The notes under the pieces are model-generated. The model had not been told where the DNA came from, did not search any database, and worked only from the letters and a program-made list of their open reading frames with translations. Positions 8,957 through 17,710 of a stretch of 58,702 bases of DNA are shown here, in pieces. Numbering within the stretch: position 1 is the first letter of the stretch; the number at the start of each line of letters is the position of its first letter. The position numbers and the translations under genes were made by a program. The DNA is from Bacillota bacterium (GTDB taxonomy: Bacteria; Bacillota; Clostridia; Clostridiales; Caloramatoraceae). The DNA lies in the NCBI GenBank assembly GCA_023389275.1, contig JAEWEN010000038.1:1-58702 (forward strand). The letters run 5' to 3'.

Positions 8957-9721
8957 TTGAATATACATTCATGGAACGTTAATGGATTACGTGCTATTAT
9001 GGGAAAAGGATTTTTAGATTACATAAATGAATATGATCCAGATATTTTATGTATACAAGAGACTAAGCTTCAAGAAAGTAATTTAAAAGAAGAGCTTACA
9101 AATATAAATAACTACTATTCATATTTTTCACATGCTGAGAAAAAAGGGTATAGTGGTGTTGCAACCTATACAAAGGAAAAACCTATAAGTATAAAACATG
9201 GAATAGGAATAGAAGAGTTTGATAGTGAAGGAAGAATTCTTATTACAGAATTTAAAGAGTTTACTCTTTTAAATATATACTTTCCAAATGGACAAAAAGA
9301 CGAAAATAGATTAGATTATAAGTTAAGATTTTATGATGCTATTCTTGATTATTGTAATAGTGAAGTAAAAGAAGGAAAAAAACTTGTAATATGTGGGGAT
9401 TACAACACAGCTCATACAGAAATAGATATTAAAAATGCAAAGGCGAATGAGAAAACATCGGGCTTTTTACCTATAGAAAGAGCATGGATAGATAAGTTTA
9501 TAGAAAATGGATACACAGATACATTTAGAAAGTTAAATGAAGATTTGATTAAGTATTCTTGGTGGAGCTATAGATTTAAGGCAAGAGAGAGAAATACAGG
9601 TTGGAGAATAGATTATCATTTTGTATCAAATAACTTAATAGACAGTGTTAAAGATGCTGGTATATTAAATGAAGTTTATGGATCAGATCATTGTCCTATA
9701 ACTATAAATTTAGAGTTTTAA
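8957..9721 (+). CDS. xth: Exodeoxyribonuclease III / AP endonuclease
   Basis: A Mg-dependent base-excision repair enzyme that cuts at abasic sites and removes 3' blocks. The 254-residue protein has the full endonuclease/exonuclease/phosphatase signature: NIHSWNVNGLRA, IQETKLQ (Glu35), CGDYNTAH, and the C-terminal GSDHCPI. The start is TTG, chosen because NIHSWNVNG directly follows and a GGTGAT site is correctly spaced. It is followed by a terminator shared with the convergent membrane-protein gene. Confidence 0.96.
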   Translation: MNIHSWNVNGLRAIMGKGFLDYINEYDPDILCIQETKLQESNLKEELTNINNYYSYFSHAEKKGYSGVATYTKEKPISIKHGIGIEEFDSEGRILITEFKEFTLLNIYFPNGQKDENRLDYKLRFYDAILDYCNSEVKEGKKLVICGDYNTAHTEIDIKNAKANEKTSGFLPIERAWIDKFIENGYTDTFRKLNEDLIKYSWWSYRFKARERNTGWRIDYHFVSNNLIDSVKDAGILNEVYGSDHCPITINLEF

Positions 9722-9725
9722 AACT

Positions 9726-9754
9726 AAGCCCTCTGAAAATCAGAGGGCTTTTAT
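9726..9754. terminator. Bidirectional terminator between xth and a membrane-protein gene
   Basis: AAGCCCTCTGA pairs with TCAGAGGGCTT. T-rich sequence follows on the plus strand, with a workable A/T arm on the minus strand, between two convergent genes. Confidence 0.88.
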
Positions 9755-9756
9755 TT

Positions 9757-10083
9757 TTAATTAGAGTTTTTGTTTGCTCTATTTGGTTTCGCTTTTGGTT
9801 TTCCTACAATAGGTTTATTTTTTTCGGCTTTTTCAAGCTTTACAGTATCTACATATGTAAGTGCTAAAATTGTTATTAACACAAAGAAAATTGCAGTTCC
9901 TACAAAGCTTTGATAAACCTGTGGTAAAAATACAGGTGTAAAAAATACTAATACTACTAAAGAAAGAGTTATCCATTTGTTTGGTCTTAATTTAGTAAGT
10001 ATGAATTTCTTTATTAGGTTATATACAATTAAAGAAATTATTGCGATTATAAAAATAATCAAGACTTGTTTAAAAAATGCCAT
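9757..10083 (-). CDS. Small three-helix membrane protein, function unknown
   Basis: A 108-residue protein with three predicted membrane segments (about residues 4-27, 38-57 and 62-79) and a basic, Lys/Pro/Asn-rich cytoplasmic tail. No recognised domain. The start has a strong GGGGAGG site nine bases upstream. It faces xth across a shared terminator and is divergent from polA. Gene structure and codon use look ordinary, so it is probably a real gene; no function is proposed. Confidence 0.75.
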   Translation of the reverse strand: MAFFKQVLIIFIIAIISLIVYNLIKKFILTKLRPNKWITLSLVVLVFFTPVFLPQVYQSFVGTAIFFVLITILALTYVDTVKLEKAEKNKPIVGKPKAKPNRANKNSN

Positions 10084-10191
10084 TACTTTAATTCCTCCCC
10101 TCGGTTATTAATATATTATAGCAAATTTTCAATCTAAAGTGGATACAATACTAACATGTAATATATAGTATTTTAATATTATATACTTATT

Positions 10192-10239
10192 GATATAATA
10201 AAAGAACGATATAATAAAAGAGGGTATAAATAAAAGAAA
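10192..10239 (+). repeat. Three 16-bp direct repeats in the polA promoter region
   Basis: GATATAATAAAAGAAC, GATATAATAAAAGAGG and GTATAAATAAAAGAAA lie head to tail. Each carries a TATAAT-like box, just upstream of the polA ribosome site. They may multiply the -10 element or simply be a slippage product. Confidence 0.6.
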
Positions 10240-10253
10240 GAGAGGGAGCTAAA

Positions 10254-12821
10254 ATGAAAACACTAGTTGTATTAGACGGAAACAGTATTATAAACAGGGC
10301 TTTTTATGCATTGCCACCTATGAATAATTCTAAAGGATTACCTACAGGAGCAGTGTACGGATTTACAAATATGCTTTTTAAAATAGTAAATGATATAAAG
10401 CCAAATTATATAGCAGCTGCCTTTGATAGAAAAGCTCCTACATTTAGACATATAGAATATAAAGAGTATAAAGCAGGAAGAAAGAAAATGCCAGATGAAC
10501 TTCGTGTTCAAATGGAACCTGCAAAAAATCTTTTAAAAGCTTTTAATATAGGAATATATGAAATAGACGGATTTGAAGCAGATGATATTATTGGAACAAT
10601 AGCTAAAAAATTTGAAGGTGAAGAGTTAAAAGTAATAATAATAACAGGAGATAAAGATTCACTTCAATTAATTTCAAAGTATACAAGTGTATATTTAACT
10701 AAAAAGGGAACTACAGATATAGAAGCTTGTGAAGAAAATTATTTAAAAGATAAATATAATTTAGATTCTAATGGATTTATTGAGCTAAAAGGATTAATGG
10801 GAGATAAATCTGATAATATACCAGGGGTACCTGGTGTTGGAGAGAAAACGGCGCTTAAACTTTTACATGAATATAAAAGTATAGAGGGAGTTTACGAGAA
10901 CCTAGATAAAATATCAGGTAAAAAGTTAAAAGAAAACCTTGAAAATAATAAAGAAGAGGCTTTTTTAAGTAAAAAATTAGCTACAATAAATTGTAATGTA
11001 CCTTTAGAGTTTAATCTTGAAAATATGAACTTTAAAGATTACAACATAGATGATGTTGAGAAAATATTTGTAGATTTAGAATTTAAAAGTCTTCTTGGAA
11101 AAATTTCAGATAAAATGTCTTCTAATGCTTCAGAGGATGTAATACTTGATACTTTAAAAAGCTACAATAATATAGATGAAGTTTTAAATACTATAAAAGC
11201 TGATAAAAAGCTTAATATTATAATGCGAAAAAAAGATGGAACAGTTAATGGAGTAGTTGTTAATAGCGGATATTTTATAGATAAAGAAGATATTCACTTT
11301 TTAAAAGAGGTATTAGAAAGTAGAGAAATAGAGAAAGCATCATATGGTTCAAAGGATATATATACTTTTCTTTTTAATAAAGGAATAAATATGAATTTTC
11401 TTAAGTTTGATGCTGAAATTGCAGCGTATATAATAAACCCATCAGAAAGTAAATATGATATTAAAAGTATTTTAAGTAGATATACATCTATACAAGGTAT
11501 TTCTAATTATGAAGAAACTTCTGATGAAATTTTAGTAGCATTTATAAATAATATAGATGAAATTAAAGAAAAAATGATTGAAGAAATTATATCTAAAGAT
11601 ATGAAAGAGTTATTTGAAAAAATAGAAATGCCGTTAATTGAGACTTTAGCTAGTATGGAACACATAGGTTTTAAAGTGGATAGAGAAACCTTAGATGTTT
11701 TAGGAAATGAAATAGTTAAAGATATGGAAAAGTTAAAAGAGGAAATATATTCTTTAGCTGATGAAGAGTTTAATATAAATTCTCCAAAACAATTAGGAGT
11801 AATATTATTTGAAAAGCTTAATTTACCTGTTATTAAAAAAACTAAAACAGGATATTCAACAAATGTAGAGGTTTTGGAAGCTCTTTTAGACAAACATGAA
11901 ATTATATCAAAAATAATGAATTATAGACAATTAGCAAAACTAAATTCTACATATATAGAAGGATTAAAACCATGTATAGGTGAAGATGGAAAAATTCATT
12001 CAAGTTTTAATCAAACTATTACAACAACAGGTAGAATATCAAGTACAGAGCCTAATCTTCAAAATATACCTATAAAATTGGAAATTGGAAGACAGGTTAG
12101 AAAGGCGTTTGTTCCAAGTAGTGATGACTTTATTATAATGGCTGCAGACTATTCACAAATAGAACTTAGAATACTTGCACATATATCAAATGATGAAAAT
12201 TTAATATATGCATTTAATCATAATCAAGATATACATACAAAAACAGCTTCTGAAGTATTTAATGTTCCAATGGATGAAGTAACATCTCTTCAAAGAAGTA
12301 ATGCTAAAGCAGTTAATTTTGGAATAGTTTATGGATTAAGTGATTTTGGTCTTTCAAAGGATCTTAAAATAACAAGAAAAGAAGCAAAAACATATATTGA
12401 TAATTATTTTAATAGATATGAAGGAGTAAAGGTTTATCTTGAAGATATAATTGAAAAAGCAAAAGAAGATGGCTATGTAAAAACTTTAACTAATAGATTA
12501 AGATATATTCCAGAAATAAATGCAACAAATAGAAATGTTAAAATGCATGGTGAAAGACTTGCAATGAATACTCCAATACAAGGAACAGCAGCTGATATTA
12601 TAAAAATAGCTATGGTAAATGTATATAATAGAATAAAAGAAGAAGGATTAAAATCAAGACTTATTCTACAGGTACATGATGAGCTTATAATAGAGGTTTA
12701 CAAAAGCGAAAGTGACTATATAAAAACCTTATTAGAAGAGGAAATGAAGTCAACTCTTAGCTTAAAAGTTCCTTTAGAGATAAGTTTAAATACAGGTAGT
12801 AATTGGTATGAGGCTAAATAA
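10254..12821 (+). CDS. polA: DNA polymerase I
   Basis: This enzyme fills gaps and removes primers during replication and repair. The 855-residue protein has an N-terminal 5'-nuclease domain (about 1-290, with FEADDIIGT and MGDKSDNIPGVPGVGEKTA). A 3'-5' exonuclease-like domain of about 300-460 has lost the DxE catalytic pair, as is usual in Firmicutes. The C-terminal polymerase has motif A (DYSQIELRILAH), motif B (RSNAKAVNFGIVYG) and motif C (QVHDELI). It should therefore lack proofreading. coaE starts one base after its stop codon, so they are co-transcribed. Confidence 0.97.
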   Translation: MKTLVVLDGNSIINRAFYALPPMNNSKGLPTGAVYGFTNMLFKIVNDIKPNYIAAAFDRKAPTFRHIEYKEYKAGRKKMPDELRVQMEPAKNLLKAFNIGIYEIDGFEADDIIGTIAKKFEGEELKVIIITGDKDSLQLISKYTSVYLTKKGTTDIEACEENYLKDKYNLDSNGFIELKGLMGDKSDNIPGVPGVGEKTALKLLHEYKSIEGVYENLDKISGKKLKENLENNKEEAFLSKKLATINCNVPLEFNLENMNFKDYNIDDVEKIFVDLEFKSLLGKISDKMSSNASEDVILDTLKSYNNIDEVLNTIKADKKLNIIMRKKDGTVNGVVVNSGYFIDKEDIHFLKEVLESREIEKASYGSKDIYTFLFNKGINMNFLKFDAEIAAYIINPSESKYDIKSILSRYTSIQGISNYEETSDEILVAFINNIDEIKEKMIEEIISKDMKELFEKIEMPLIETLASMEHIGFKVDRETLDVLGNEIVKDMEKLKEEIYSLADEEFNINSPKQLGVILFEKLNLPVIKKTKTGYSTNVEVLEALLDKHEIISKIMNYRQLAKLNSTYIEGLKPCIGEDGKIHSSFNQTITTTGRISSTEPNLQNIPIKLEIGRQVRKAFVPSSDDFIIMAADYSQIELRILAHISNDENLIYAFNHNQDIHTKTASEVFNVPMDEVTSLQRSNAKAVNFGIVYGLSDFGLSKDLKITRKEAKTYIDNYFNRYEGVKVYLEDIIEKAKEDGYVKTLTNRLRYIPEINATNRNVKMHGERLAMNTPIQGTAADIIKIAMVNVYNRIKEEGLKSRLILQVHDELIIEVYKSESDYIKTLLEEEMKSTLSLKVPLEISLNTGSNWYEAK

Positions 12822-12822
12822 T

Positions 12823-13416
12823 ATGAGGGTTTTAGGACTAACAGGAAATATAGGAACTGGGAAAAGTACAGCATCTTCTATAATTAAAGATTTAAATATT
12901 AAAGTAATAGACTGTGATGTTGTATCAAGGGAAGTTGCAGATGATAAAAGTATACTTAAAAAATTAGAAAGCACTTTTGGACATGAGATAATAAATAATG
13001 ATACTTTAAATAGAAAAAAATTAGGTGAAATAGTATTTTCAGATAAAAACAGCCTAAAAAAACTTAATGAAATAATGCATCCTGCTATGAGATGTAAAAT
13101 AAAAGAATATATAAATATTTACTCGAAAACAGAAAAGCTATGTGTATTAGATGGTGCTATATTAATAGAAGCAGGTTTTAATGATTTAGTAGAAGATATT
13201 ATACTTATATCTTCTACTGAAAATCTCCAACTAAAAAGAGTTAATAAAAGAGATGGACATTCATATGAATATATAAAAGGAATAATTAACTCGCAAATGC
13301 CTTTAAATGAAAAGGAAAAGTACTGTAGATATGTAATACATAATAATTATACAATAGAGTACTTAGAAAATGAGATAAAAGGCATAATAAAGGGATTTTT
13401 AGATATGGAGGCTTAA
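12823..13416 (+). CDS. coaE: Dephospho-CoA kinase
   Basis: It phosphorylates dephospho-CoA, the final step of coenzyme A synthesis. The 197-residue protein opens with the P-loop GNIGTGKST (residues 8-16), followed by the conserved DCDVVSREV segment. The ATG at 12823 is preferred over an in-frame ATG at 12808 that would overlap polA. GAGG at 12810-12813 is a suitable ribosome site for it. The gene sits between polA and a lytic transglycosylase, the usual clostridial order. Confidence 0.95.
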   Translation: MRVLGLTGNIGTGKSTASSIIKDLNIKVIDCDVVSREVADDKSILKKLESTFGHEIINNDTLNRKKLGEIVFSDKNSLKKLNEIMHPAMRCKIKEYINIYSKTEKLCVLDGAILIEAGFNDLVEDIILISSTENLQLKRVNKRDGHSYEYIKGIINSQMPLNEKEKYCRYVIHNNYTIEYLENEIKGIIKGFLDMEA

Positions 13417-13419
13417 AAG

Positions 13420-13956
13420 TTGAAAAAGTTGGGAAAAATAATTTTACTGCTAATAGGAATTTTCGTGGTTTTAGGAATATTTCATAAACCAATGTTAAAG
13501 CAAGTTTATAAATTAGAATATAGAGATATTATTGATAAAAATGCTAAAAAATATAATGTAGATAAATACCTTATGTATGCTTTAATAAAGAAAGAAAGCA
13601 GATATGACCCACTTGCAGTTTCTAAAAAAGGAGCAATTGGACTTACTCAAATAATGCCTGAAACAGGAAAGTACATAGCAGAACTTTTAGAAGATAAAGA
13701 TTTTAAAGCAAATGATTTATATGATGCTGAAGTTAGCATTGAATATGGAACTTTTTATTTGTCTAAGCTTAAAAAAGATTTTAATGGTAATTTAGAATCT
13801 ATGCTTGCTGCTTATAATGGTGGAGAAGGAAATGTTAGAAAATGGCTTGGAGATGAAAGTCATTTAAATGAAAATGAAATACCATTTAAGCAAACGAAAA
13901 ACTATGTAAAATCTATTAAAAGAGACTGTGAAATATATAAATATTTATATGATTAA
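13420..13956 (+). CDS. Membrane-anchored lytic transglycosylase (SLT domain)
   Basis: The 178-residue protein has one N-terminal membrane helix (about 5-22) and an extracellular Slt70-type domain. The catalytic glutamate is in ALIKKESRYDP (Glu59), followed by GAIGLTQIMP and AAYNGGEGNVRKWL. Such enzymes cleave peptidoglycan between MurNAc and GlcNAc and leave 1,6-anhydro ends. A TTG start is used, with GGAGG eight bases upstream, three bases after coaE, so it belongs to the polA-coaE operon. Confidence 0.92.
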   Translation: MKKLGKIILLLIGIFVVLGIFHKPMLKQVYKLEYRDIIDKNAKKYNVDKYLMYALIKKESRYDPLAVSKKGAIGLTQIMPETGKYIAELLEDKDFKANDLYDAEVSIEYGTFYLSKLKKDFNGNLESMLAAYNGGEGNVRKWLGDESHLNENEIPFKQTKNYVKSIKRDCEIYKYLYD

Positions 13957-13983
13957 AAGCCAAGGATTTCCTTGGCTTTTTTT
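13955..13983. terminator. Bidirectional terminator between the transglycosylase gene and bioY
   Basis: AAAAGCCAAGGA pairs with TCCTTGGCTTTT and a T run follows. The gene on each strand ends beside it, so it can serve both. Confidence 0.9.
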
Positions 13984-14527
13984 AAATAGCTTTATAAGAT
14001 AAACCTTTTATAGATTTACTTACTCTAATTCCAACAAAATATGCTAATGCTATTTTTAGTATATCAAGTGGTATAAATGGTAGTATAGTTAAAGAAATAG
14101 CTTTTAAAATACTAACATTAGATACAATAGAAAAATGAACAGCACCAAATGAATATATACATACAAGTCCTAAAAATAGTCCTATTATTTTATTTATAGT
14201 ACCTTTTTTGCTAAACATATAACCAACTATTAAAGCTGCAAAAGGTAAGCTAGTAATATATCCACCTGTAGGACCTGCGATTTTTTGTAGTCCTCCTGTC
14301 ATAAAAGAAAAAACAGGAAAGCCAATTGCGCCAATGAAAACATATATAATTTGAGATATAAATCCTAATTTTCCCCCAAGTATAATAGCAGTTAAAAAAA
14401 CAGCAAATACTTGCAGTGTAATAGGCGCAGGTGTAAAGCCTAGTGGAATAGATATAGCAGCACATATAGCTGTTAATGCTGCAAATAAGCTACATAATAT
14501 AATTTGTTTAGTTGATAAAAATCTCAT
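13982..14527 (-). CDS. bioY: Biotin ECF transporter substrate-binding component
   Basis: BioY is the membrane subunit that captures biotin and, with shared EcfA/EcfT subunits, imports it. The 181-residue protein has about six membrane segments. It carries the family signatures PLGFTPAPITLQVFAVFLTA (about 28-47) and KIAGPTGGYITSLPFAA (about 82-98). The start has a GGGGG site. A near-perfect BirA-type operator lies just upstream, so biotin repression is very likely. No ECF ATPase genes are adjacent, which fits a group-II transporter using a common energy module. Confidence 0.95.
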   Translation of the reverse strand: MRFLSTKQIILCSLFAALTAICAAISIPLGFTPAPITLQVFAVFLTAIILGGKLGFISQIIYVFIGAIGFPVFSFMTGGLQKIAGPTGGYITSLPFAALIVGYMFSKKGTINKIIGLFLGLVCIYSFGAVHFSIVSNVSILKAISLTILPFIPLDILKIALAYFVGIRVSKSIKGLSYKAI

Positions 14528-14540
14528 AATACCCCCTTAT

Positions 14541-14582
14541 AATCATTGTTAACTTTTAAAATGTTAATTGTTAACAATGATT
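14541..14582 (-). promoter_or_regulatory. BirA-type biotin operator upstream of bioY
   Basis: AATCATTGTTAAC (14541-14553) and GTTAACAATGATT (14570-14582) are exact inverted repeats with a 16-base spacer. The core TTGTTAAC-N16-GTTAACAA fits the known biotin-repressor site. It lies 14 bases upstream of the bioY start, where BirA binding would block transcription when biotin is plentiful. Confidence 0.88.
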
Positions 14583-14719
14583 ATATTTAAAAAATTATTA
14601 AATGTCAAACACTAATTTATTAAAAGTGATAAAGGATTTTAAAAACAGTTGTTGAATATAAAAATAAAAGACGTAAGATTTCTGTTATTACATATTAAAT
14701 ATAGAAAAAGGTGATGAGT

Positions 14720-15238
14720 TTGATACCAATTAATATAGTAATAGGAAACATTATTATCAAAGATATAAACTATGAGGAACTTTCCCAGATACATATTCTT
14801 TTAAATGAGTCAAATGAAACAAGTGATATTTTAGGCAAAGAAGATAACTTTGAGCTTGATGAAATAAAAGAAAGGTTTTTAGAGTCTTTATCTAGCGTAT
14901 CAGATTTTTTTCTAGGTATATATCTTAATGAAAATATAATTGGAATTATAAAAGGAAGGTTCGAAAATAGATCCTGTACAGAAGTATGGTTTTTAACCTA
15001 CATGTTAAGTAAAGATTATAGAGGTAGAGGTGTAGGAAGTAAAATATTAAATAATCTTGAAAATTGGTTTAAGGATAATTATTGTATTTGTAAGTTTTGT
15101 GTTTTATCTTATGAGGAAAGTACAAAGTCAATTAATTTCTGGAACAAAAATGGATATGAGTTTTTAAGAAAAACAAAAATAAAACATTCTGTAAAATCAG
15201 GAGCAGTAATTATATTAGAAAAAAAAGAAAGTATGTAA
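14720..15238 (+). CDS. GNAT-family acetyltransferase
   Basis: This 172-residue protein carries the acetyl-CoA binding motif of GNAT enzymes, YRGRGVGSKIL (about residues 100-110). SINFWNKNGYEFLRKTKI near the C-terminus is also typical. The TTG at 14720 is the preferred start because GGTGAT lies at the right distance; GTG/ATG codons at 14711 and 14714 would fall inside that site. The substrate is unknown. It is flanked by a hairpin terminator and appears to be a single-gene unit. Confidence 0.8.
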   Translation: MIPINIVIGNIIIKDINYEELSQIHILLNESNETSDILGKEDNFELDEIKERFLESLSSVSDFFLGIYLNENIIGIIKGRFENRSCTEVWFLTYMLSKDYRGRGVGSKILNNLENWFKDNYCICKFCVLSYEESTKSINFWNKNGYEFLRKTKIKHSVKSGAVIILEKKESM

Positions 15239-15262
15239 TTTACACTAGATAAAGTTTTTAAA

Positions 15263-15291
15263 GCCACTGAAGTATCAGTGGCTATATTTTT
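15263..15291 (+). terminator. Probable terminator after the GNAT gene
   Basis: GCCACTGA pairs with TCAGTGGC around AGTA, followed by TATATTTTT. The T run is interrupted, so termination may be incomplete. Confidence 0.7.
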
Positions 15292-15313
15292 AATTTAAAG
15301 GGGGAAGGGAAAT

Positions 15314-15964
15314 ATGAAATATACAAGGGTTGAGATAAAAAATAAATTTTCAGATAATAAATTAATAATTTGTTTTATTATATCTATACCTTTAATAGCT
15401 TTTGTAGTAGGAAAAATGCTTATGGGATTAGTTCAAAGTGGTTATGCTGGCAGCTCAAAAAGTTTAAAAGATTTTAATAATGTATATTATCTTCAGCTAG
15501 GGGTATATGAAAAAGAGCAAGGAGCAAAGGAAAAAATTAAGTTTTTAAATAGTAAAGGTGTAAACAGTATAATTTTAAAAGAGGATAAATACTATAAGGT
15601 TGTTTCTTGTATTGCATCTAGTGATAAAAAGATGCAGGAGAGAAAAAAAGATATAGAAAGTAAAGAAGTACCTACATATATAAAAAGCATGGAAATGAAA
15701 GATCATAAAAAAAGCGAATCAAAAGAATATAGTGATATGGTAAAACAATATATACTATACTCATTAAATGGTAAAAAAGCCCTTATGGAATCTAGTTATA
15801 AATCAATAAGTGAATATAAAAGTTTAAGTAAAAATAATATTGAATTACAAAAGCAACTTAATAATTTAATAAAAACAAACGTTAACTTAGATTATGAAAA
15901 AGATGAAAAAGATTATTATAAAAATATAATACAAATAATTTTAAATTATAATAAATTAATTTAA
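15314..15964 (+). CDS. Membrane-anchored SPOR-like domain protein
   Basis: The 216-residue protein has one membrane helix (about residues 18-40). A segment of about 57-100 (VYYLQLGVYEKEQGAKEKI, then KYYKVVSCIAS) follows, resembling a SPOR domain, which binds glycan strands stripped of stem peptides at division sites. The C-terminal half is a lysine-rich, probably helical region. Position near septum and shape genes is compatible with an envelope role. The domain call rests on the sequence pattern alone. Confidence 0.65.
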   Translation: MKYTRVEIKNKFSDNKLIICFIISIPLIAFVVGKMLMGLVQSGYAGSSKSLKDFNNVYYLQLGVYEKEQGAKEKIKFLNSKGVNSIILKEDKYYKVVSCIASSDKKMQERKKDIESKEVPTYIKSMEMKDHKKSESKEYSDMVKQYILYSLNGKKALMESSYKSISEYKSLSKNNIELQKQLNNLIKTNVNLDYEKDEKDYYKNIIQIILNYNKLI

Positions 15965-16130
15965 ACATTATTTTAAGAAAAAAAAGGAAATTAAAACTTT
16001 TTATTCAAAGTGTCTAAATTACTTGTTTAATAATATTGAAAATGATAAACTTAAGTAGTAAGATTTTAGGGCACCATTGAGTTTAAAGTTATAGTTTATT
16101 AGCAATAATATAAGTATCAAGGTGGTTTTT

Positions 16131-16394
16131 ATGAATAAATCAAATAAAGGGTATCTATATCTTTTTGCATTAATAATTGCTTTTGGACTTGCAGGTGGTG
16201 CAATAGGAAAAGCATTAGGAGAAAACTTTAAAATCTTATGGTTTTTAAGTAATGAATATACATTAGGAATGGTAAAGCCTTTTGAAATTGATTTGGGGAT
16301 TTTAAGTTTTACTTTTGGAATAAACTTTACCCTTAACATATTATCTATTTTAGGCATGATACTAGGATACACACTTTATAGAAAAATGTGGTGA
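16131..16394 (+). CDS. Small membrane protein, DUF4321 type
   Basis: An 87-residue protein with two to three membrane segments (about residues 8-30 and 60-82). Its pattern (GGAIGKALG, then an extracellular loop and a second helix) matches the small DUF4321 proteins often found just before maf in clostridia. The ATG at 16131 has AAGGTGG upstream; an in-frame GTG at 16122 lies within that site. It ends four bases before maf, so they are co-transcribed. Function unknown. Confidence 0.7.
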   Translation: MNKSNKGYLYLFALIIAFGLAGGAIGKALGENFKILWFLSNEYTLGMVKPFEIDLGILSFTFGINFTLNILSILGMILGYTLYRKMW

Positions 16395-16398
16395 TAAA

Positions 16399-16977
16399 AT
16401 GAATATAATATTAGCATCATCTTCTCCAAGAAGAAAAGAAATATTACAAATGTTTAATTTAGAATTTAATGTACATCCTTCTAATATAGATGAAAACATA
16501 AATATAAAGAATCCATATGAATTTGTACAGTCACTTTCATATAATAAAGCTAAAGACGTATCTGATAAAAACCCAGATTCTTTAGTTATAGGATGTGATA
16601 CTATAGTACATATAAATGACAAAATACTAGGCAAACCAGTTAATGAAGAAGATGCATTTAGTATGCTAAAACTATTAAGTGGAAAATGTCATGAAGTTGT
16701 AACGGGAATAAGTTTAGTTTGCAAAAACAAAAATATAAACCTTACATCCCATGAGATTACAAAAGTATACTTTAATAATCTTTCAGATGAAGAAATTTTA
16801 TCTTACATAAAAACAGGAGAGCCACTAGATAAAGCGGGATCATATGGAATACAAGGATTAGCTAGTGTTTTTGTTGAAAAAATAGATGGATGTTACTTTA
16901 ATGTTGTAGGACTTCCTACATCAAAATTATACAATTTGTTAGGGAGGATTGGGGTAAATCTTTTAGGAAGGAAGTAA
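16399..16977 (+). CDS. maf: Maf-family nucleoside triphosphate pyrophosphatase
   Basis: Maf proteins hydrolyse non-canonical or modified nucleoside triphosphates and can affect septum formation. The 192-residue protein starts with ILASSSPRRKEIL and has the later GCDTIV, KPVNEEDAF and DKAGSYGIQG segments, all family hallmarks. It sits between the DUF4321-like gene and radC in the order seen in many Firmicutes, upstream of mreB. Confidence 0.95.
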   Translation: MNIILASSSPRRKEILQMFNLEFNVHPSNIDENINIKNPYEFVQSLSYNKAKDVSDKNPDSLVIGCDTIVHINDKILGKPVNEEDAFSMLKLLSGKCHEVVTGISLVCKNKNINLTSHEITKVYFNNLSDEEILSYIKTGEPLDKAGSYGIQGLASVFVEKIDGCYFNVVGLPTSKLYNLLGRIGVNLLGRK

Positions 16978-16982
16978 GTGAT

Positions 16983-17669
16983 TTGAAAACTAACTTATTA
17001 ATAAAAGACATACCTCAAAGCGACAGACCAAGGGAAAGACTTATTAAGTATGGACCAGAAGTTTTGTCTAATTCAGAACTTTTAGCTATAATAATAAGAA
17101 CTGGAACAAAGAATATAAATGCTCTTTCTCTTGCACAAAAAATATTAAATTTAGGTGATGGTTTAAGGTTTCTTCAAGACTCATCTATACAAGAGCTTTC
17201 ATCAATTACTGGTATAGGAAACTCTAAAGCAGCAATTATAAAAGCTTCTGTTGAACTTGGAAAAAGAGTTAGAGGCTTTAAAGGACAGGAAAACATAAAA
17301 ATAACTTCACCTAAAGATGTAGCTAATATGTTATTAGATGATATGAAATATTTAAAAAAAGAGCACTTTAAAGTTGTTTTTTTAAATGTAAAAAATATTG
17401 TTATAGATGTAAGTGATCTATCTATAGGTAGTTTAAATTCATCTATAGTTCATCCTAGAGAGGTTTTTTATGATGCTATTAAAAAAACAGCCTATTCAAT
17501 AATAGTTTGTCATAATCATCCTTCAGGAGACCCTACTCCAAGTAAAGAAGATATTAATATAACAAAAAGACTAATTGAAGTAGGAAAAATTATTGGAATA
17601 GAATTACTTGATCACATCATAATAGGTGATGATGATTATATTAGCTTAAAAGAAAAAGATTTGATATAA
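16983..17669 (+). CDS. radC: RadC-family JAB-domain protein
   Basis: The 228-residue protein has an N-terminal helix-hairpin-helix region (LSSITGIGNSKAAIIKAS, about 70-87). The C-terminal MPN/JAB metalloprotease-like domain has the motif VCHNHPSGDPTPSKED around residues 175-190. The His-x-His and Ser-x7-Asp ligands are present. Its cellular role is unsettled despite the name. A TTG start directly follows a GGAAG site six bases after maf, so it is part of the maf-radC-mreB run. Confidence 0.94.
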   Translation: MKTNLLIKDIPQSDRPRERLIKYGPEVLSNSELLAIIIRTGTKNINALSLAQKILNLGDGLRFLQDSSIQELSSITGIGNSKAAIIKASVELGKRVRGFKGQENIKITSPKDVANMLLDDMKYLKKEHFKVVFLNVKNIVIDVSDLSIGSLNSSIVHPREVFYDAIKKTAYSIIVCHNHPSGDPTPSKEDINITKRLIEVGKIIGIELLDHIIIGDDDYISLKEKDLI

Positions 17670-17710
17670 CAGACATTATAAAAATGCATATACAGAAAGG
17701 GGAATTTTAC

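Noticed and set aside
10192..10239. The triple repeat upstream of polA as a CRISPR array
   Set aside because: Units are 16 bases with no unique spacers between them, and no cas genes are present.
10993..11400. Loss of 3'-5' exonuclease residues in PolA as a novel defect
   Set aside because: Inactive proofreading domains are usual in PolA of Firmicutes.
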